This document shows, in pieces, positions 51,730-61,036 of a stretch of DNA of 64,000 nt. The notes beneath the pieces were generated by a model, which saw nothing but the letters and a program-made list of their open reading frames with translations, was not told the origin of the DNA and searched no databases. The position numbers and the translations under genes were made by a program. Origin of the DNA: Myxococcota bacterium (GTDB lineage: Bacteria > Myxococcota_A > UBA9160 > UBA6930); NCBI GenBank assembly GCA_028277885.1, contig JANQFK010000040.1, forward strand, positions 1 through 64,000, given 5' to 3'. The stretch's first letter is position 1, and the number at the start of each line of letters is the position of its first letter.

Positions 51730-54700
51730 GCACGGCCGCGGGCTCCCGGACCTCCTTCGGCCTGGTCCTGCTGTGCTTCGTGCTCTCGGGCTTCGCGGCG
51801 CTGCTCTACCAGACCGTCTGGACGCGGCAGTTCGCCTTCGTGTTCGGCACCTCGGAGCTGGCCGTCGCCACGGTGCTGGCCGCCTACCTGGGCGGGCTCT
51901 CGGCGGGCGCCGCCGTGGCGGGGCGCCTGGCGCACCGGGTGCGGCGCCCGATCCTGGTCTACGGGCTGCTGGAGCTGGGCATCGCGGGGGCCGCCCTGGC
52001 GGTGCCCCTCGCCATCGCGGCCTGCCAGCGCCTGGCCGTGGTGTGGTTCGGCGGAGGCCCGGAGCCGCCGGATGCCGAGGGGGTGGGCCTGCCCTTCTTC
52101 TACCTGGCCGCCTCCTTCGCGATCCTGCTGGTCCCCACCGGACTGATGGGCGCCACCCTGCCCCTGCTCGCCCGCCACGCGGTCCGCAGCGAGCGCGAGC
52201 TCGGCGGGCGCATCGCCGCCCTCTACGCGGCCAACACCGCGGGCGGCGTGCTCGGTACGGTGTGCGCCGCGTTCGTGCTGCTCCCGGCCCTGGGCCTGGG
52301 CCTCACCGTCGGGCTCGGGGCCGCGACGAACCTCGTGGTGTTCGGCCTCGCCGCCGTCGTGGCCCGAAGCGCCCCCGAGGCGCCGCCGGCCCCCGCCGGC
52401 GGGCCGGCCGCCCCCGTCTCGGGCGCCCGCGCCGGTCCCGCGCCGCTGCCGCGAGCCGCCCTCGTGCTGCCGCTGATGCTCGTCTCGGGCTCGGTCTCCT
52501 TCGTCTACGAGGTGCTGTGGACGCGGCTCCTGGGCCACGTGCTCGGGGGCAGCGTGCACGCCTTCGCCACCATGCTGGCCGCGTTCCTGACCGGGATCGC
52601 GCTGGGCAGCGCGCTGGCGAGCCGCCGCGCCGAGAGCGCCCCGCGCGCCGCGCGCTCCTTCGCGACCACCCAGCTCGGCATCGCGGCCGCGTCCCTGGCC
52701 GCCTACCTCGCGCTCCAGTGGCTGCCCGGCGCCGCCCAGGCCCTCGGCGCCGGCCCGCGCGGGGCGCTCTGGGCCGGGGCGCTGCTGGCGGCCGGGATCC
52801 TGATCCCCAGCACGCTCTTCATCGGCGCCACCTTCCCCCTCGCGGTCCGCATGCTGGCCCGCAGCGAGGCCGACGCCAGCCCCGCCACCGCCCGGGTCTA
52901 TGCCTGGAACACGGTCGGCGCGATCGTCGGCGCCGTGGGGGGCGGGTTCTTCGTGATCCCCGCCCTCGGCTACGGCGACACCGTGCTGCTGTGCGTGCTC
53001 ACCGGCCTGTCCCTCGCCCTCGTCACCGCCCTCGCCTTCGCACGCTCGCCGGCGCGTCTGGTGCTGAGCGGCGCCCTCGTCCTGGGCGTCGCGCTCGGGC
53101 TGCGACTCGGCGAGCCCGAGCGCCTGCTGCGCACCTCGCCCCTCCAGCTGCGTCCCCGCGACGGCGAGCTGACCTACCTGGCCGTGGGGCGCAGCGCGAC
53201 GGTGATGCTCCTCGACGTGGGCCACGGCTGGCAGCTGCGCACCAACGGCCTGCCCGAGTCGACCATCCTGGCCGCCGGACGGGACCGCAGCGCCGACGTC
53301 CTGAGCCGCTGGATGGGCGGGCTGGCGAGCGTCGCCCGGCCCGAGCTCCGGTCGATGCTGTTCGTCGGCTTCGGCGGGGGCCGCCAGCTCGAGCTCCTCT
53401 CGGAGCGCGTGGAGCGCTTCGACGTGATCGAGCTCGAGCCCGAGGTGATCGCCGCCAACCGGCGCATCGCCGACCGGCGCGATCCCGACCCGCTCGCGGA
53501 CCCGCGCCTGCGCCTGCACCTGAACGACGCGCGCGGGGCCCTGCTGCTCACCGAGCGGCGCTGGGACGCCATCGTGTCCCAGCCCTCGCACCCCTGGACC
53601 GCCGGGGCCTCCCACCTCTACACCCGGGAGTTCTTCGAGCTGGTGCGGGAGCACCTGACGGACGACGGCGTCTTCGTGCAGTGGATCGGGCTGCGCTTCG
53701 TCGACGAGCCCCTGCTGCGCAGCCTGGTCGCCACCCTGGGCGACGTGTTTCCCGAGGTGCGCGTCTACTGGCCGCCGGGCCGGACCACCTGGCTGTTCCT
53801 GGCCTCCGACGCGCCCCTGCCCCTCGAGGAGAGCCTCGCCGCGCTGCACGGCGTGGACCCGGGGCTCGCCGTCGCGCTCGGCCTCGACGGCCCCGAGGAC
53901 CTCGCGATCCACGCCGCCCTCGACGCCGAGGGGACGCGTCGCTTCGCCGCCGGCGCGGCGGTGAGCACCGACGACCGCAACCTGCTCCAGATGCACTCGC
54001 GGCGCGCGCTGCGCGCTCCCGTCGACGCCGAGGCCCTGCGCGACGCGCTCGCGCCCCTCGACCCCCTGGTGCCGCCGGCGGGCCTCGACGCGCCGCGGCT
54101 GGTGCGGCGGCTCGTCGAGAGCGGCCAGCGCGAGCGGGCCGGGCGGGTCGCGGCCACGGTCGCCGACCCGGCGCAGCGTCGGATCGCCGAGGCCCTGGTC
54201 GGCGGCCTGGGACGGCCCGAGCCGGGCCTCGCCCGGCTGCTCGCCGAGCATCCCGACGCGACGCTGCTGCGCGACACCGTCCTGCTGCGCCAGCTCGCGC
54301 CGGGCGTCGATGCCACCGCGCGGCGCCTCACCGCCGCCGGCGACCCCGGCCGCGCGGCCCTCGTCGAGGCCTGGGAGGCCTCCCGGGAGTCGGACTGGCT
54401 GCGCGTGGCGGCGTGGGAGCCGGCGCTCGCGGGGATCGAGCCCGGCAGCCCGCTGTTCCCGGTCTCCCAGCGCCTGCGCATCCGCTGGCGCATCGAGTCG
54501 AACGGCCCGGAGAGGACCGCCGAGGCCGTCGCGATCGCGGACCGGCTGCTCGCCCGGGCGCGCCGGCCCCGCGACCGCATCCTGCGCGCCTGGGCGGTCG
54601 CGGCGACCGGCGCCGCCGAGCCGGCGCTCGGCGACCTCGAGGCCATCGAGCGCTCCTTCCGCGACTCCGGTGCCCAGGCGCGCCTCGCGGAGCTGATGCG

Positions 54701-54806
54701 CTCGGCCCTCGACGAGCTGCCGCGCCAGGGGGAGCTCGGCGATCGTCGCCGACGCCTCGAGCAGCGCCTGCGCGCCCCGCGCGCGAGGGGGCGCGGTGCA
54801 ACCTAG
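51726..54806 (+). CDS. Membrane spermidine-synthase-like protein with long C-terminal helical region
   Basis: 1026 aa. Two sets of membrane helices (residues ~10-215 and ~245-460), both opening with a similar phrase (SGFAALLYQTVWTRQ and SGSVSFVYEVLWTRL), point to an internal duplication. The SAM-fold domain follows (MLFVGFGGGRQLELL at ~544; FDVIELEPEVIAANRRI). The expected DxxDP segment reads WDAIVSQPSHPWTAGASHLY, so the aminopropyltransferase Asp is missing. A ~250-residue helical C-terminus resembles degenerate TPR. GTG start overlaps the preceding stop; the end overlaps the STT3-like gene by 11 bp. Confidence 0.82.
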   Translation: MSTAAGSRTSFGLVLLCFVLSGFAALLYQTVWTRQFAFVFGTSELAVATVLAAYLGGLSAGAAVAGRLAHRVRRPILVYGLLELGIAGAALAVPLAIAACQRLAVVWFGGGPEPPDAEGVGLPFFYLAASFAILLVPTGLMGATLPLLARHAVRSERELGGRIAALYAANTAGGVLGTVCAAFVLLPALGLGLTVGLGAATNLVVFGLAAVVARSAPEAPPAPAGGPAAPVSGARAGPAPLPRAALVLPLMLVSGSVSFVYEVLWTRLLGHVLGGSVHAFATMLAAFLTGIALGSALASRRAESAPRAARSFATTQLGIAAASLAAYLALQWLPGAAQALGAGPRGALWAGALLAAGILIPSTLFIGATFPLAVRMLARSEADASPATARVYAWNTVGAIVGAVGGGFFVIPALGYGDTVLLCVLTGLSLALVTALAFARSPARLVLSGALVLGVALGLRLGEPERLLRTSPLQLRPRDGELTYLAVGRSATVMLLDVGHGWQLRTNGLPESTILAAGRDRSADVLSRWMGGLASVARPELRSMLFVGFGGGRQLELLSERVERFDVIELEPEVIAANRRIADRRDPDPLADPRLRLHLNDARGALLLTERRWDAIVSQPSHPWTAGASHLYTREFFELVREHLTDDGVFVQWIGLRFVDEPLLRSLVATLGDVFPEVRVYWPPGRTTWLFLASDAPLPLEESLAALHGVDPGLAVALGLDGPEDLAIHAALDAEGTRRFAAGAAVSTDDRNLLQMHSRRALRAPVDAEALRDALAPLDPLVPPAGLDAPRLVRRLVESGQRERAGRVAATVADPAQRRIAEALVGGLGRPEPGLARLLAEHPDATLLRDTVLLRQLAPGVDATARRLTAAGDPGRAALVEAWEASRESDWLRVAAWEPALAGIEPGSPLFPVSQRLRIRWRIESNGPERTAEAVAIADRLLARARRPRDRILRAWAVAATGAAEPALGDLEAIERSFRDSGAQARLAELMRSALDELPRQGELGDRRRRLEQRLRAPRARGRGAT

Positions 54807-57033
54807 CGCCGCGCGAGCGGTGCCCCTCGGCCTGTTCGCCCTGGCGGCGGCGGTGCGCTGCCTCCCCTTCCCGACCGTGTTCGAGGGCGGACGCGTCGTC
54901 TTCATCGGCCACGACGCCTACTATCACATGCGGCGGGTGCTCGACGGGCTCGAGCGCTTCCCCGCCCTGCTCTCCTTCGATCCCTTCATCAACTTTCCCG
55001 ACGGTGCGCGGTCGATCTGGCCGCCGCTGTTCGATCGCCTCGTGGTCGCCCTCGCACTCCCCTTCCACGCGCTCGGCGGCGAGCCCTGGGCCGAGGGCGC
55101 CGCCGCGCTGGCACCGCCGCTGCTGGGCGCCCTGACCGTGGTGGGGCTGCATCTCCTGGCCCTGCGCTGGTTCGGCTCCGCCACCGCGGCGCTGGCCGGG
55201 CTGGGGCTCGCGCTGCTCTCGGGTCACTACTGGTACTCCCGCATCGGCTTCGTCGACCACCACGTCGCGGTCGCGCTGGCGTCCCTCGGCGTCCTCGCCG
55301 CCGGGATGTCGCTGCTGGCGGCGCTCGCCGACCCGGCGGAGCGTGCCGTGCGCGGGAGCGTGGTGGGCGCCGGGCTCGCCCGGGCGCTGGCGCTGGCCCT
55401 CTGGCCGGGCTGCCTGCTCTTCGTCGGGATCCTCGACGCGGCCCTGCTCCTGCACCTCGTCACCCGGCAGACGCGGGACGCGGCGTGCCGCTCGGCGGCC
55501 GCCCTCGCCGGCGTCCACGGCGTCGCCCTCGTCGCGCTCGCGCCCTTCGTGCTCGACGTCTCGTGGCCGCAGTGGGGCGACTACAGCCCCGCGGTGCTGT
55601 CGCGCTTCCAGCCCTGGCTGCTGGCCTCCCAGGGCGGGCTGGCGGCGGGCTGCTGGGCGCTCTGGCGCGGGGGCATGGGGGCAACCCGGGCGGCACGCTT
55701 CGGCCAGACCCTCGCGCTGGGAGGCGCCGTGCTGGCGGCGAGCGTGGCACTGCTCCCCGGGCTGGTCGAGGGAGCGCGCGACGCCTGGGAGTGGCTCGCC
55801 AAGGAGGAGTCCTTCCAGGCCAGCGTGGCCGAGTCGCGGCCGCTCTTCGTCGCCCAGGGACGCTTCTCCGTCGCCCTCGCCGAGCTGCGCCTCTCGCGCT
55901 TCGTCTATGCCCTGCCGATCCTGGTGGGCGCCCTGGCCTGGCGCGAGCGCGGGCGCGCCGATCGCGAGGCGATCTGGCTGCTGGCCGCCTGGGCCGCCGC
56001 CCTGGCGGCGGTGACCCTGGTCCAGAAGCGCTTCTTCAACTCGCTCTCGGTGCCCTTCGCGCTGCTCGTCGCCTGGGGCGTGGTCGCGCTCCACCGCCGC
56101 CTCGCCGCGCGGCTACCCGCCGGCCCGGCGCGCCTCGCGGGGGGCGCCGCGCTCGCGGCGGCCTGCCTCTGGCTCGCCGCGCCGAGCTTCGAGACCTACC
56201 GCGAGCCCCTCGCCAACCTCGCGCGGGCCCGGCGCGGCGAGCCCACCCGGATGACGCCGGCCGCCCGGGACCTGCGGCGGGCCGTCGAGGTGGCGGAGTG
56301 GATGCGTCGCAACACGCCGGAGCCGGCGCGCCCCGGCGAGCGGGCGGCGTGGGGGGTGCTCGCGCCGTCGGGCATCGGCCACGTGCTCGAGCACGTGGCC
56401 CGGCGCCCGACGGTGACGAACAACTTCGGCGACGACATCGGGCGCGAGAACTACGAGGCGGCGCGCCGCTACCTGGCGAGCCGCGACGAGGCCGAGGCCG
56501 AGGCCATCGCCGACGCCCTCGCCGCGCGCTACGTGGTGGCCTCGGTCCCCACGGTGGTGGGAGGCCGCACCCCGCCGAACCCGCCGATACACCGGCGCCT
56601 CGCGCGCTACGACGGCCGCGGCCTGGCGGGCTACCGGCTCGTCTACGAGGGCTCGCCCCCCGAGCGCCAGGCGACCCCCTACAAGGTCTTCGAGCGCGTG
56701 CCCGGCGCGCGGATCACCGGGCGCGCCGCCCCCGGCGCCGCGGTGGTCGCCGAGATCGCCCTGCGCACCGAGCGCGGCCGTCCCCTCACCTGGAGCGGGG
56801 TCGCGGTCGCCGACGCGAAGGGCACCTGGGTGCTTCGGGTCCCCTACGCGAGCCGCGGCGAGGGGGCCTTCGTGCTCGCCGAGGGGGCCTACCGGCTCGA
56901 GGCAGGCTCGTGCAGCGGGCGGGTGCAGGTGGACGAGTCCGCCGTGCGGGAGGCCTCCGTGGTGCGCGGCCCGGACCTATGCTGTGAAGCCATGGCCTGT
57001 CCGGCACGAGACGTCGAGGGGGAGGTCCGTTGA
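54796..57033 (+). CDS. STT3/AglB-like oligosaccharyltransferase
   Basis: 745 aa. About eleven membrane helices and a C-terminal soluble domain. The first outer loop has FIGHDAYYHMRRV (D40, the metal-binding Asp of GT66), then YSRIGFVDHHVAVA (D154-H-H), matching the second STT3 acidic motif. A SVAES-like loop segment (FQASVAESRPLF) also fits the external loop of this family. The WWDYG signature is not conserved: the position reads AAWGVLAPSGIGH (W519), followed by TVTNNFGDD. It probably transfers a lipid-linked glycan, but acceptor sequence recognition may differ from PglB. GTG start; TTGA overlap with the next gene. Confidence 0.82.
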   Translation: MQPSAARAVPLGLFALAAAVRCLPFPTVFEGGRVVFIGHDAYYHMRRVLDGLERFPALLSFDPFINFPDGARSIWPPLFDRLVVALALPFHALGGEPWAEGAAALAPPLLGALTVVGLHLLALRWFGSATAALAGLGLALLSGHYWYSRIGFVDHHVAVALASLGVLAAGMSLLAALADPAERAVRGSVVGAGLARALALALWPGCLLFVGILDAALLLHLVTRQTRDAACRSAAALAGVHGVALVALAPFVLDVSWPQWGDYSPAVLSRFQPWLLASQGGLAAGCWALWRGGMGATRAARFGQTLALGGAVLAASVALLPGLVEGARDAWEWLAKEESFQASVAESRPLFVAQGRFSVALAELRLSRFVYALPILVGALAWRERGRADREAIWLLAAWAAALAAVTLVQKRFFNSLSVPFALLVAWGVVALHRRLAARLPAGPARLAGGAALAAACLWLAAPSFETYREPLANLARARRGEPTRMTPAARDLRRAVEVAEWMRRNTPEPARPGERAAWGVLAPSGIGHVLEHVARRPTVTNNFGDDIGRENYEAARRYLASRDEAEAEAIADALAARYVVASVPTVVGGRTPPNPPIHRRLARYDGRGLAGYRLVYEGSPPERQATPYKVFERVPGARITGRAAPGAAVVAEIALRTERGRPLTWSGVAVADAKGTWVLRVPYASRGEGAFVLAEGAYRLEAGSCSGRVQVDESAVREASVVRGPDLCCEAMACPARDVEGEVR

Positions 57034-58409
57034 GCTCCGACGGACCTCGTGGACGGGCGCCCCGGGCGCTCGTCGCGGCGGCGCTGCTCGCCGCCGCCTG
57101 CGGCGGACCGGCTCCGCCCTCGAACCTGCTGCTGGTGAGCGTCGACACCCTGCGCGCCGACCACCTCTCCCTCTACGGCTACGAACGGAGCACCACCCCC
57201 CGAATCGACGCCTTCTTCGCCGACGGGGAGATCTACGAGCGCGCCTACAGCACCGAGGCCAACACCACGCCGAGCGTGGTGAGCCTGCTGACGGGGCTGT
57301 ACCCGCCGCGCCACCGCGTGCGCCTGCTCCTGCAGCCCATCGGCGACGACCTCGTCACCCTCGCCGATCGCCTGGAGAGCGAGGGCTTCCAGACCGCCGC
57401 CGTGGTCTCCAACGCGGTGCTCACCAGCGAGGCCACCGGGCTCGACGCGCGCTTCGACCACTACGACGACTTCGTGGACGAGAGGGAGCCGGGCCGCAAC
57501 GTGTACGAGCGACGGGCGTCGCGCACCACCGACGCCGCCCTGCGCTGGCTCGAGGACGAGCGCGACCCGGGGCGGCGCCACTTCCTGTGGGTCCACTACA
57601 TCGACCCCCACGGTCCCTACCGCGCCCCCGACGGCGGGCCCGCGGACTTCCGCCACGAGGGCACGCGCCCCCTCGAGCTGCGCCGGGTGCTCAAGTACCA
57701 GTGGCTGCCGGGAGTGACCGACGCCCTCGAGTACGTCGATCGCTACGACGAGGAGATCGCCTACGCGGACCACGAGATCGGTCGGCTGCTGGAGCGCTAC
57801 GCCGAGCTCGTCGATCCCGACGACGCGGTGGTGGTCTTCACCGCCGATCACGGCGAGACCATGCTGGAGCACGAGCGGCACTTCACCCACGGCTACCACG
57901 TGTGGGAGCCCATCATGCGCGTGCCCCTCGCGGTGCGCCGGCCGGGAGCCGCGCCGGCCCGCGTCTCCCATCCCGTCTCCCTGGTCGACGTCGTGCCGAG
58001 CGTCCTCGCCTACCTGGGGCTGCCGGCGCCCCGGGGCCTCGACGGGCTCCGGCTCTCCCAGCGGCCCCCGGAGTCCGAGATCCACCTCGAGGCCCGGGGC
58101 TCCGACGGCCCCCAGCAGCGCGCCCTCGTGGTGGGGACGCGCAAGTACTACGCCTCGGACGACGGGGGTCGCATCACGCGGGGCTGGTTCGTGGACCTCG
58201 CCGAGGACCCGACGGAGCGCGGCCGGACGCCGTGGCCCGCGCGCGACGCCGAGGTCCGCTCCCTGATCGAGTGGGCGAGCGAGGACCCGGACCCCGGCGG
58301 CATCCCCACGGATCTGCGTCGGGGGATCCTGCCGTCGGCGCCGAAGGTCGCCCCCGGCGCGACGCCCGAGCAGCTCGAGCAGCTGCGCGCGCTGGGCTAC
58401 GCGGAGTGA
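57030..58409 (+). CDS. Sulfatase-like lipoprotein with Thr nucleophile
   Basis: 459 aa; signal peptide with lipobox-like LLAAAC (C24). Motifs: VSVDTLRADHLSLYG (D39), nucleophile block T79-T-P-S-V-V-S-L-L-T-G, HYIDPHGPYRAP and FTADHGETMLEHE. Ends LRALGYAE. The TTG start has GGGGGAGG upstream and overlaps the STT3-like stop; the end overlaps the GT39-like gene in a GTGA. Placement between an oligosaccharyltransferase and a GT-C enzyme suggests it decorates the same glycan. Confidence 0.86.
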   Translation: MSSDGPRGRAPRALVAAALLAAACGGPAPPSNLLLVSVDTLRADHLSLYGYERSTTPRIDAFFADGEIYERAYSTEANTTPSVVSLLTGLYPPRHRVRLLLQPIGDDLVTLADRLESEGFQTAAVVSNAVLTSEATGLDARFDHYDDFVDEREPGRNVYERRASRTTDAALRWLEDERDPGRRHFLWVHYIDPHGPYRAPDGGPADFRHEGTRPLELRRVLKYQWLPGVTDALEYVDRYDEEIAYADHEIGRLLERYAELVDPDDAVVVFTADHGETMLEHERHFTHGYHVWEPIMRVPLAVRRPGAAPARVSHPVSLVDVVPSVLAYLGLPAPRGLDGLRLSQRPPESEIHLEARGSDGPQQRALVVGTRKYYASDDGGRITRGWFVDLAEDPTERGRTPWPARDAEVRSLIEWASEDPDPGGIPTDLRRGILPSAPKVAPGATPEQLEQLRALGYAE

Positions 58410-60037
58410 GCGCCGACGGGGCGTCGGCCCGGGGCGTGCGCCCGTCGCTGCTCGGCGTCTGGAGCGTCGCGCTGTGCGCGCTCGGCGCGGTGCTGATCGC
58501 CACGACGGCGGCGGACTACGGCGTCAACTGGGACGAGGGCGGCCAGGCCCGCTACGGCGAGGCCGTCCTCGAGTACTTCCGCACCGGCGACAAGGCCTGG
58601 GACCGGGCCGTCGGGGACTTCGCCTGGATCCGCTACTACGGCGGGCTCTTCGAGGCCGGCGCCGCCCTCCTCTACGAGGACCGGCTGCCCTCGAAGTACG
58701 TGATCCGCCACGGCCTGACCGCGCTGTGCGGGCTGGGCTGCCTGGTCGCCGTCCTCGCCTTCGGGCGGCGGGCCCTCGGCGGGGCGGGGGTCGCGTTCTT
58801 CGCCTCGCTGGTCCTGGCCACGCTGCCGCGCTTCTACGGCCACGCCTTCATCAACTCGAAGGACATCCCCTTCACCTGCGGGTTCGCGTGGGCGGCCCTC
58901 GGCACCTGGCGCCTCGCGTCGCGGCCCGACGGCTGGCGCACGGCGCTGCTCTGCGGCCTCGGCCTGGGAGCCAGCCTGGCCCTGCGACCCGGCAGCCTGC
59001 CCCTCGTGGCGCTGCTCTTCGGGGCGGCGCTCACCTGGGCCGCGCTGGCCGGTCGGCCCCTGCGCGCCCTCGCCGCCGGCGCCGCGCTCGCCTGGGCGGT
59101 GGCCTGGGTGGGGATGGTGGCCGTCTGGCCCTGGTCCCACGAGAACCCGCTCCTGAACCCGTTCCGGGCCGTCGCCACCGCGCTCTCCTTCCCACGCACC
59201 ATCACGACCCTGTTCGAGGGCACCGTCTTCGAGAGCGACTCCCTCCCGCGCTACTACTTCGCCAAGTACCTGGCCATCACCACGCCTCCCGCGGTGCTGC
59301 TCCTCACGGCGCTCGGCTCGGCGGTGGCGCTGCGCGACCTGTGGCGGGAGCGCTGGCAGCCGCGCTCCCTGGGCCTGGCCATCGTGCTCTTCTGGCTCTA
59401 CGCGCCCCTCGCGCTCGCCGCCGTCTCGACCCCCAACGTCTACGACGGGCTCCGGCACGTGCTCTTCGTGCTGCCGGGCCTCGCCCTCGCGGCCGGGCTC
59501 GGCGCCTCGGCCCTGGTGGCCTGGGCTCCGGCGGCCCGGCGCGGCCTGGCGACGGCGGCCCTGGCCGGGGTGTGCGCCCTGCCCGCGGCGAGCCTGGTGC
59601 GGCTGCATCCCTACCAGGCGACGTACTTCAACGCCTTCGTGGGCGGCGTCGAGGGCGCCCAGGACCGCTACGAGACCGACTACTGGGTCACGAGCTACAA
59701 GGAGGCCGTCGAGTGGGTCAACGCCCGCGCCGCCGAGGAGCCCGGGCGCGAGCTGCGCGTGCTGGTGGCCGCCAACGCGTGGTCCCGGGAGGCCGCCTGG
59801 TGGTACCTCGGCCCCGGCGTGCAGGCGACGCCGTTCTACCGCTGGCAGCCCCGCGCCGGCATCCCGAAGGGCTACGACTACTCCATCGCCACCACGCGCT
59901 ACCGCCTCGACGAGAGCTTCGGACGCTCCCCGATCGTGCACCGGGTGGGCCGGGACGGCGCGACCTTCGCGGTGATCCGCGAGCGCGTGGCGGATCCCGA
60001 CGAGCGGCGCCCCCGTGGGGCGACTTCGCTACGCTGA
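58406..60037 (+). CDS. GT39-like membrane glycosyltransferase
   Basis: 543 aa with about ten membrane helices. The first outer loop has YGVNWDEGGQARYGEAV (D43-E44), the acidic pair typical of the PMT/ArnT-like GT39 group; later GHAFINSKDIPFTCGF and VWPWSHENPLLNPF are as in dolichyl-phosphate-mannose-protein mannosyltransferase-like bacterial proteins. The C-terminal soluble tail (YNAFVGGVEGAQ-like YFNAFVGGVEGAQDRYETDY) is also typical. It likely uses the polyprenyl-phosphate sugar made by the GT2 enzyme encoded 7 bp downstream. Confidence 0.85.
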   Translation: MSADGASARGVRPSLLGVWSVALCALGAVLIATTAADYGVNWDEGGQARYGEAVLEYFRTGDKAWDRAVGDFAWIRYYGGLFEAGAALLYEDRLPSKYVIRHGLTALCGLGCLVAVLAFGRRALGGAGVAFFASLVLATLPRFYGHAFINSKDIPFTCGFAWAALGTWRLASRPDGWRTALLCGLGLGASLALRPGSLPLVALLFGAALTWAALAGRPLRALAAGAALAWAVAWVGMVAVWPWSHENPLLNPFRAVATALSFPRTITTLFEGTVFESDSLPRYYFAKYLAITTPPAVLLLTALGSAVALRDLWRERWQPRSLGLAIVLFWLYAPLALAAVSTPNVYDGLRHVLFVLPGLALAAGLGASALVAWAPAARRGLATAALAGVCALPAASLVRLHPYQATYFNAFVGGVEGAQDRYETDYWVTSYKEAVEWVNARAAEEPGRELRVLVAANAWSREAAWWYLGPGVQATPFYRWQPRAGIPKGYDYSIATTRYRLDESFGRSPIVHRVGRDGATFAVIRERVADPDERRPRGATSLR

Positions 60038-60044
60038 CGGGCCC

Positions 60045-61022
60045 ATGCGCTCCGATCCCGGACCCGGCAGCGACACGCCTCCCCGCCTCGCCATCGTCGT
60101 GCCCTGCTACGACGAGGAGGCGATGGTGGAAGCCACCGCGGCCGAGCTGTGTCGGGTCCTGGGCGAGCTCGGCGACGCCGGGCTCGTCGACGCCGCGAGC
60201 TTCGTCTACTTCGTGGACGACGGGAGCCGCGACGGGACCTGGCAGCGCATCCGGCTCCTGCACGAGCGGGACCCGCGGGTGAAGGCGCTCAAGCTCTCCC
60301 GCAACTTCGGCCACCAGAACGCCCAGCTCGCGGGCCTGATGTCGGTGCGGGACCGCGTGGACTGCGCGATCACCATCGACGCGGACCTCCAGCAGGACGT
60401 GGACGCGATCCCGCGCTTCCTCGAGCGCCACCGCGCCGGCGCCGAGATCGTGTTCGGGGTGCGCAACGACCGGCGCTCCGACGCCCTCGGCAAGCGCTGG
60501 ACGGCCCGCGGCTTCTACTGGCTCTCCCGGCTGATGGGCGTCGGGACCGTGCGCGACCACGCCGACTACCGGCTGGTGGGAAGCAAGGCCCTCGCGGCCC
60601 TCAGCCGCTTCGGCGAGTCGAACCTGTTCCTGCGCGGCATCTTCGCCGATCTCGGCTTCCGCACCGACCTCGTCCACTTCGACGTGAAGGAGCGGGCCGA
60701 CGGCGAGAGCAAGTACACGCCGCGGCGGATGGTCTCCCTGGCGCTCAACGGCATCGCCGCCTTCAGCGTGGCCCCGCTGCGCCTGGTCACGGTCCTGGGC
60801 TTCGTGATCTTCGTGCTGAGCCTGGGCATGGCGACCTACATCTTCCTGCTCAAGGCCGTCGCGGGCCGTGGCGTGCCGGGCTGGGCCTCGACCACGATCC
60901 CGATCTACGTGCTCGGCGGGCTCCAGATCCTGGCCCTCGGCGTGGTGGGCGAGTACATCGGGCGCCTCTACCGGGAGGCGAAGGGCCGCCCCCGCTACCT
61001 GGAGGACGGCGAGCTCTTCTGA
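60045..61022 (+). CDS. Polyprenyl-phosphate glycosyltransferase (GtrB/ArnC-like GT2)
   Basis: 325 aa. GT-A domain with IVVPCYDEEAMVE, YFVDDGSRDGTW (57-66), LSRNFGHQNAQLAGL, and the metal-binding DAD at 112-114. It is followed by KERADGESKYTPRRM and two C-terminal membrane helices, the layout of enzymes that transfer a sugar from a nucleotide to undecaprenyl phosphate. ATG 60045 is preferred over a start 30 nt earlier. It would supply the lipid-linked donor for the GT-C enzymes of this operon. Confidence 0.93.
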   Translation: MRSDPGPGSDTPPRLAIVVPCYDEEAMVEATAAELCRVLGELGDAGLVDAASFVYFVDDGSRDGTWQRIRLLHERDPRVKALKLSRNFGHQNAQLAGLMSVRDRVDCAITIDADLQQDVDAIPRFLERHRAGAEIVFGVRNDRRSDALGKRWTARGFYWLSRLMGVGTVRDHADYRLVGSKALAALSRFGESNLFLRGIFADLGFRTDLVHFDVKERADGESKYTPRRMVSLALNGIAAFSVAPLRLVTVLGFVIFVLSLGMATYIFLLKAVAGRGVPGWASTTIPIYVLGGLQILALGVVGEYIGRLYREAKGRPRYLEDGELF

Positions 61023-61036
61023 GGGCGCGGCCCGCC

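Noticed and set aside
13407..54806. Annotating the four membrane proteins as polyamine-making spermidine synthases (speE)
   Set aside because: They are large membrane fusions and three of them lack the catalytic Asp segment, so the enzyme name would mislead.
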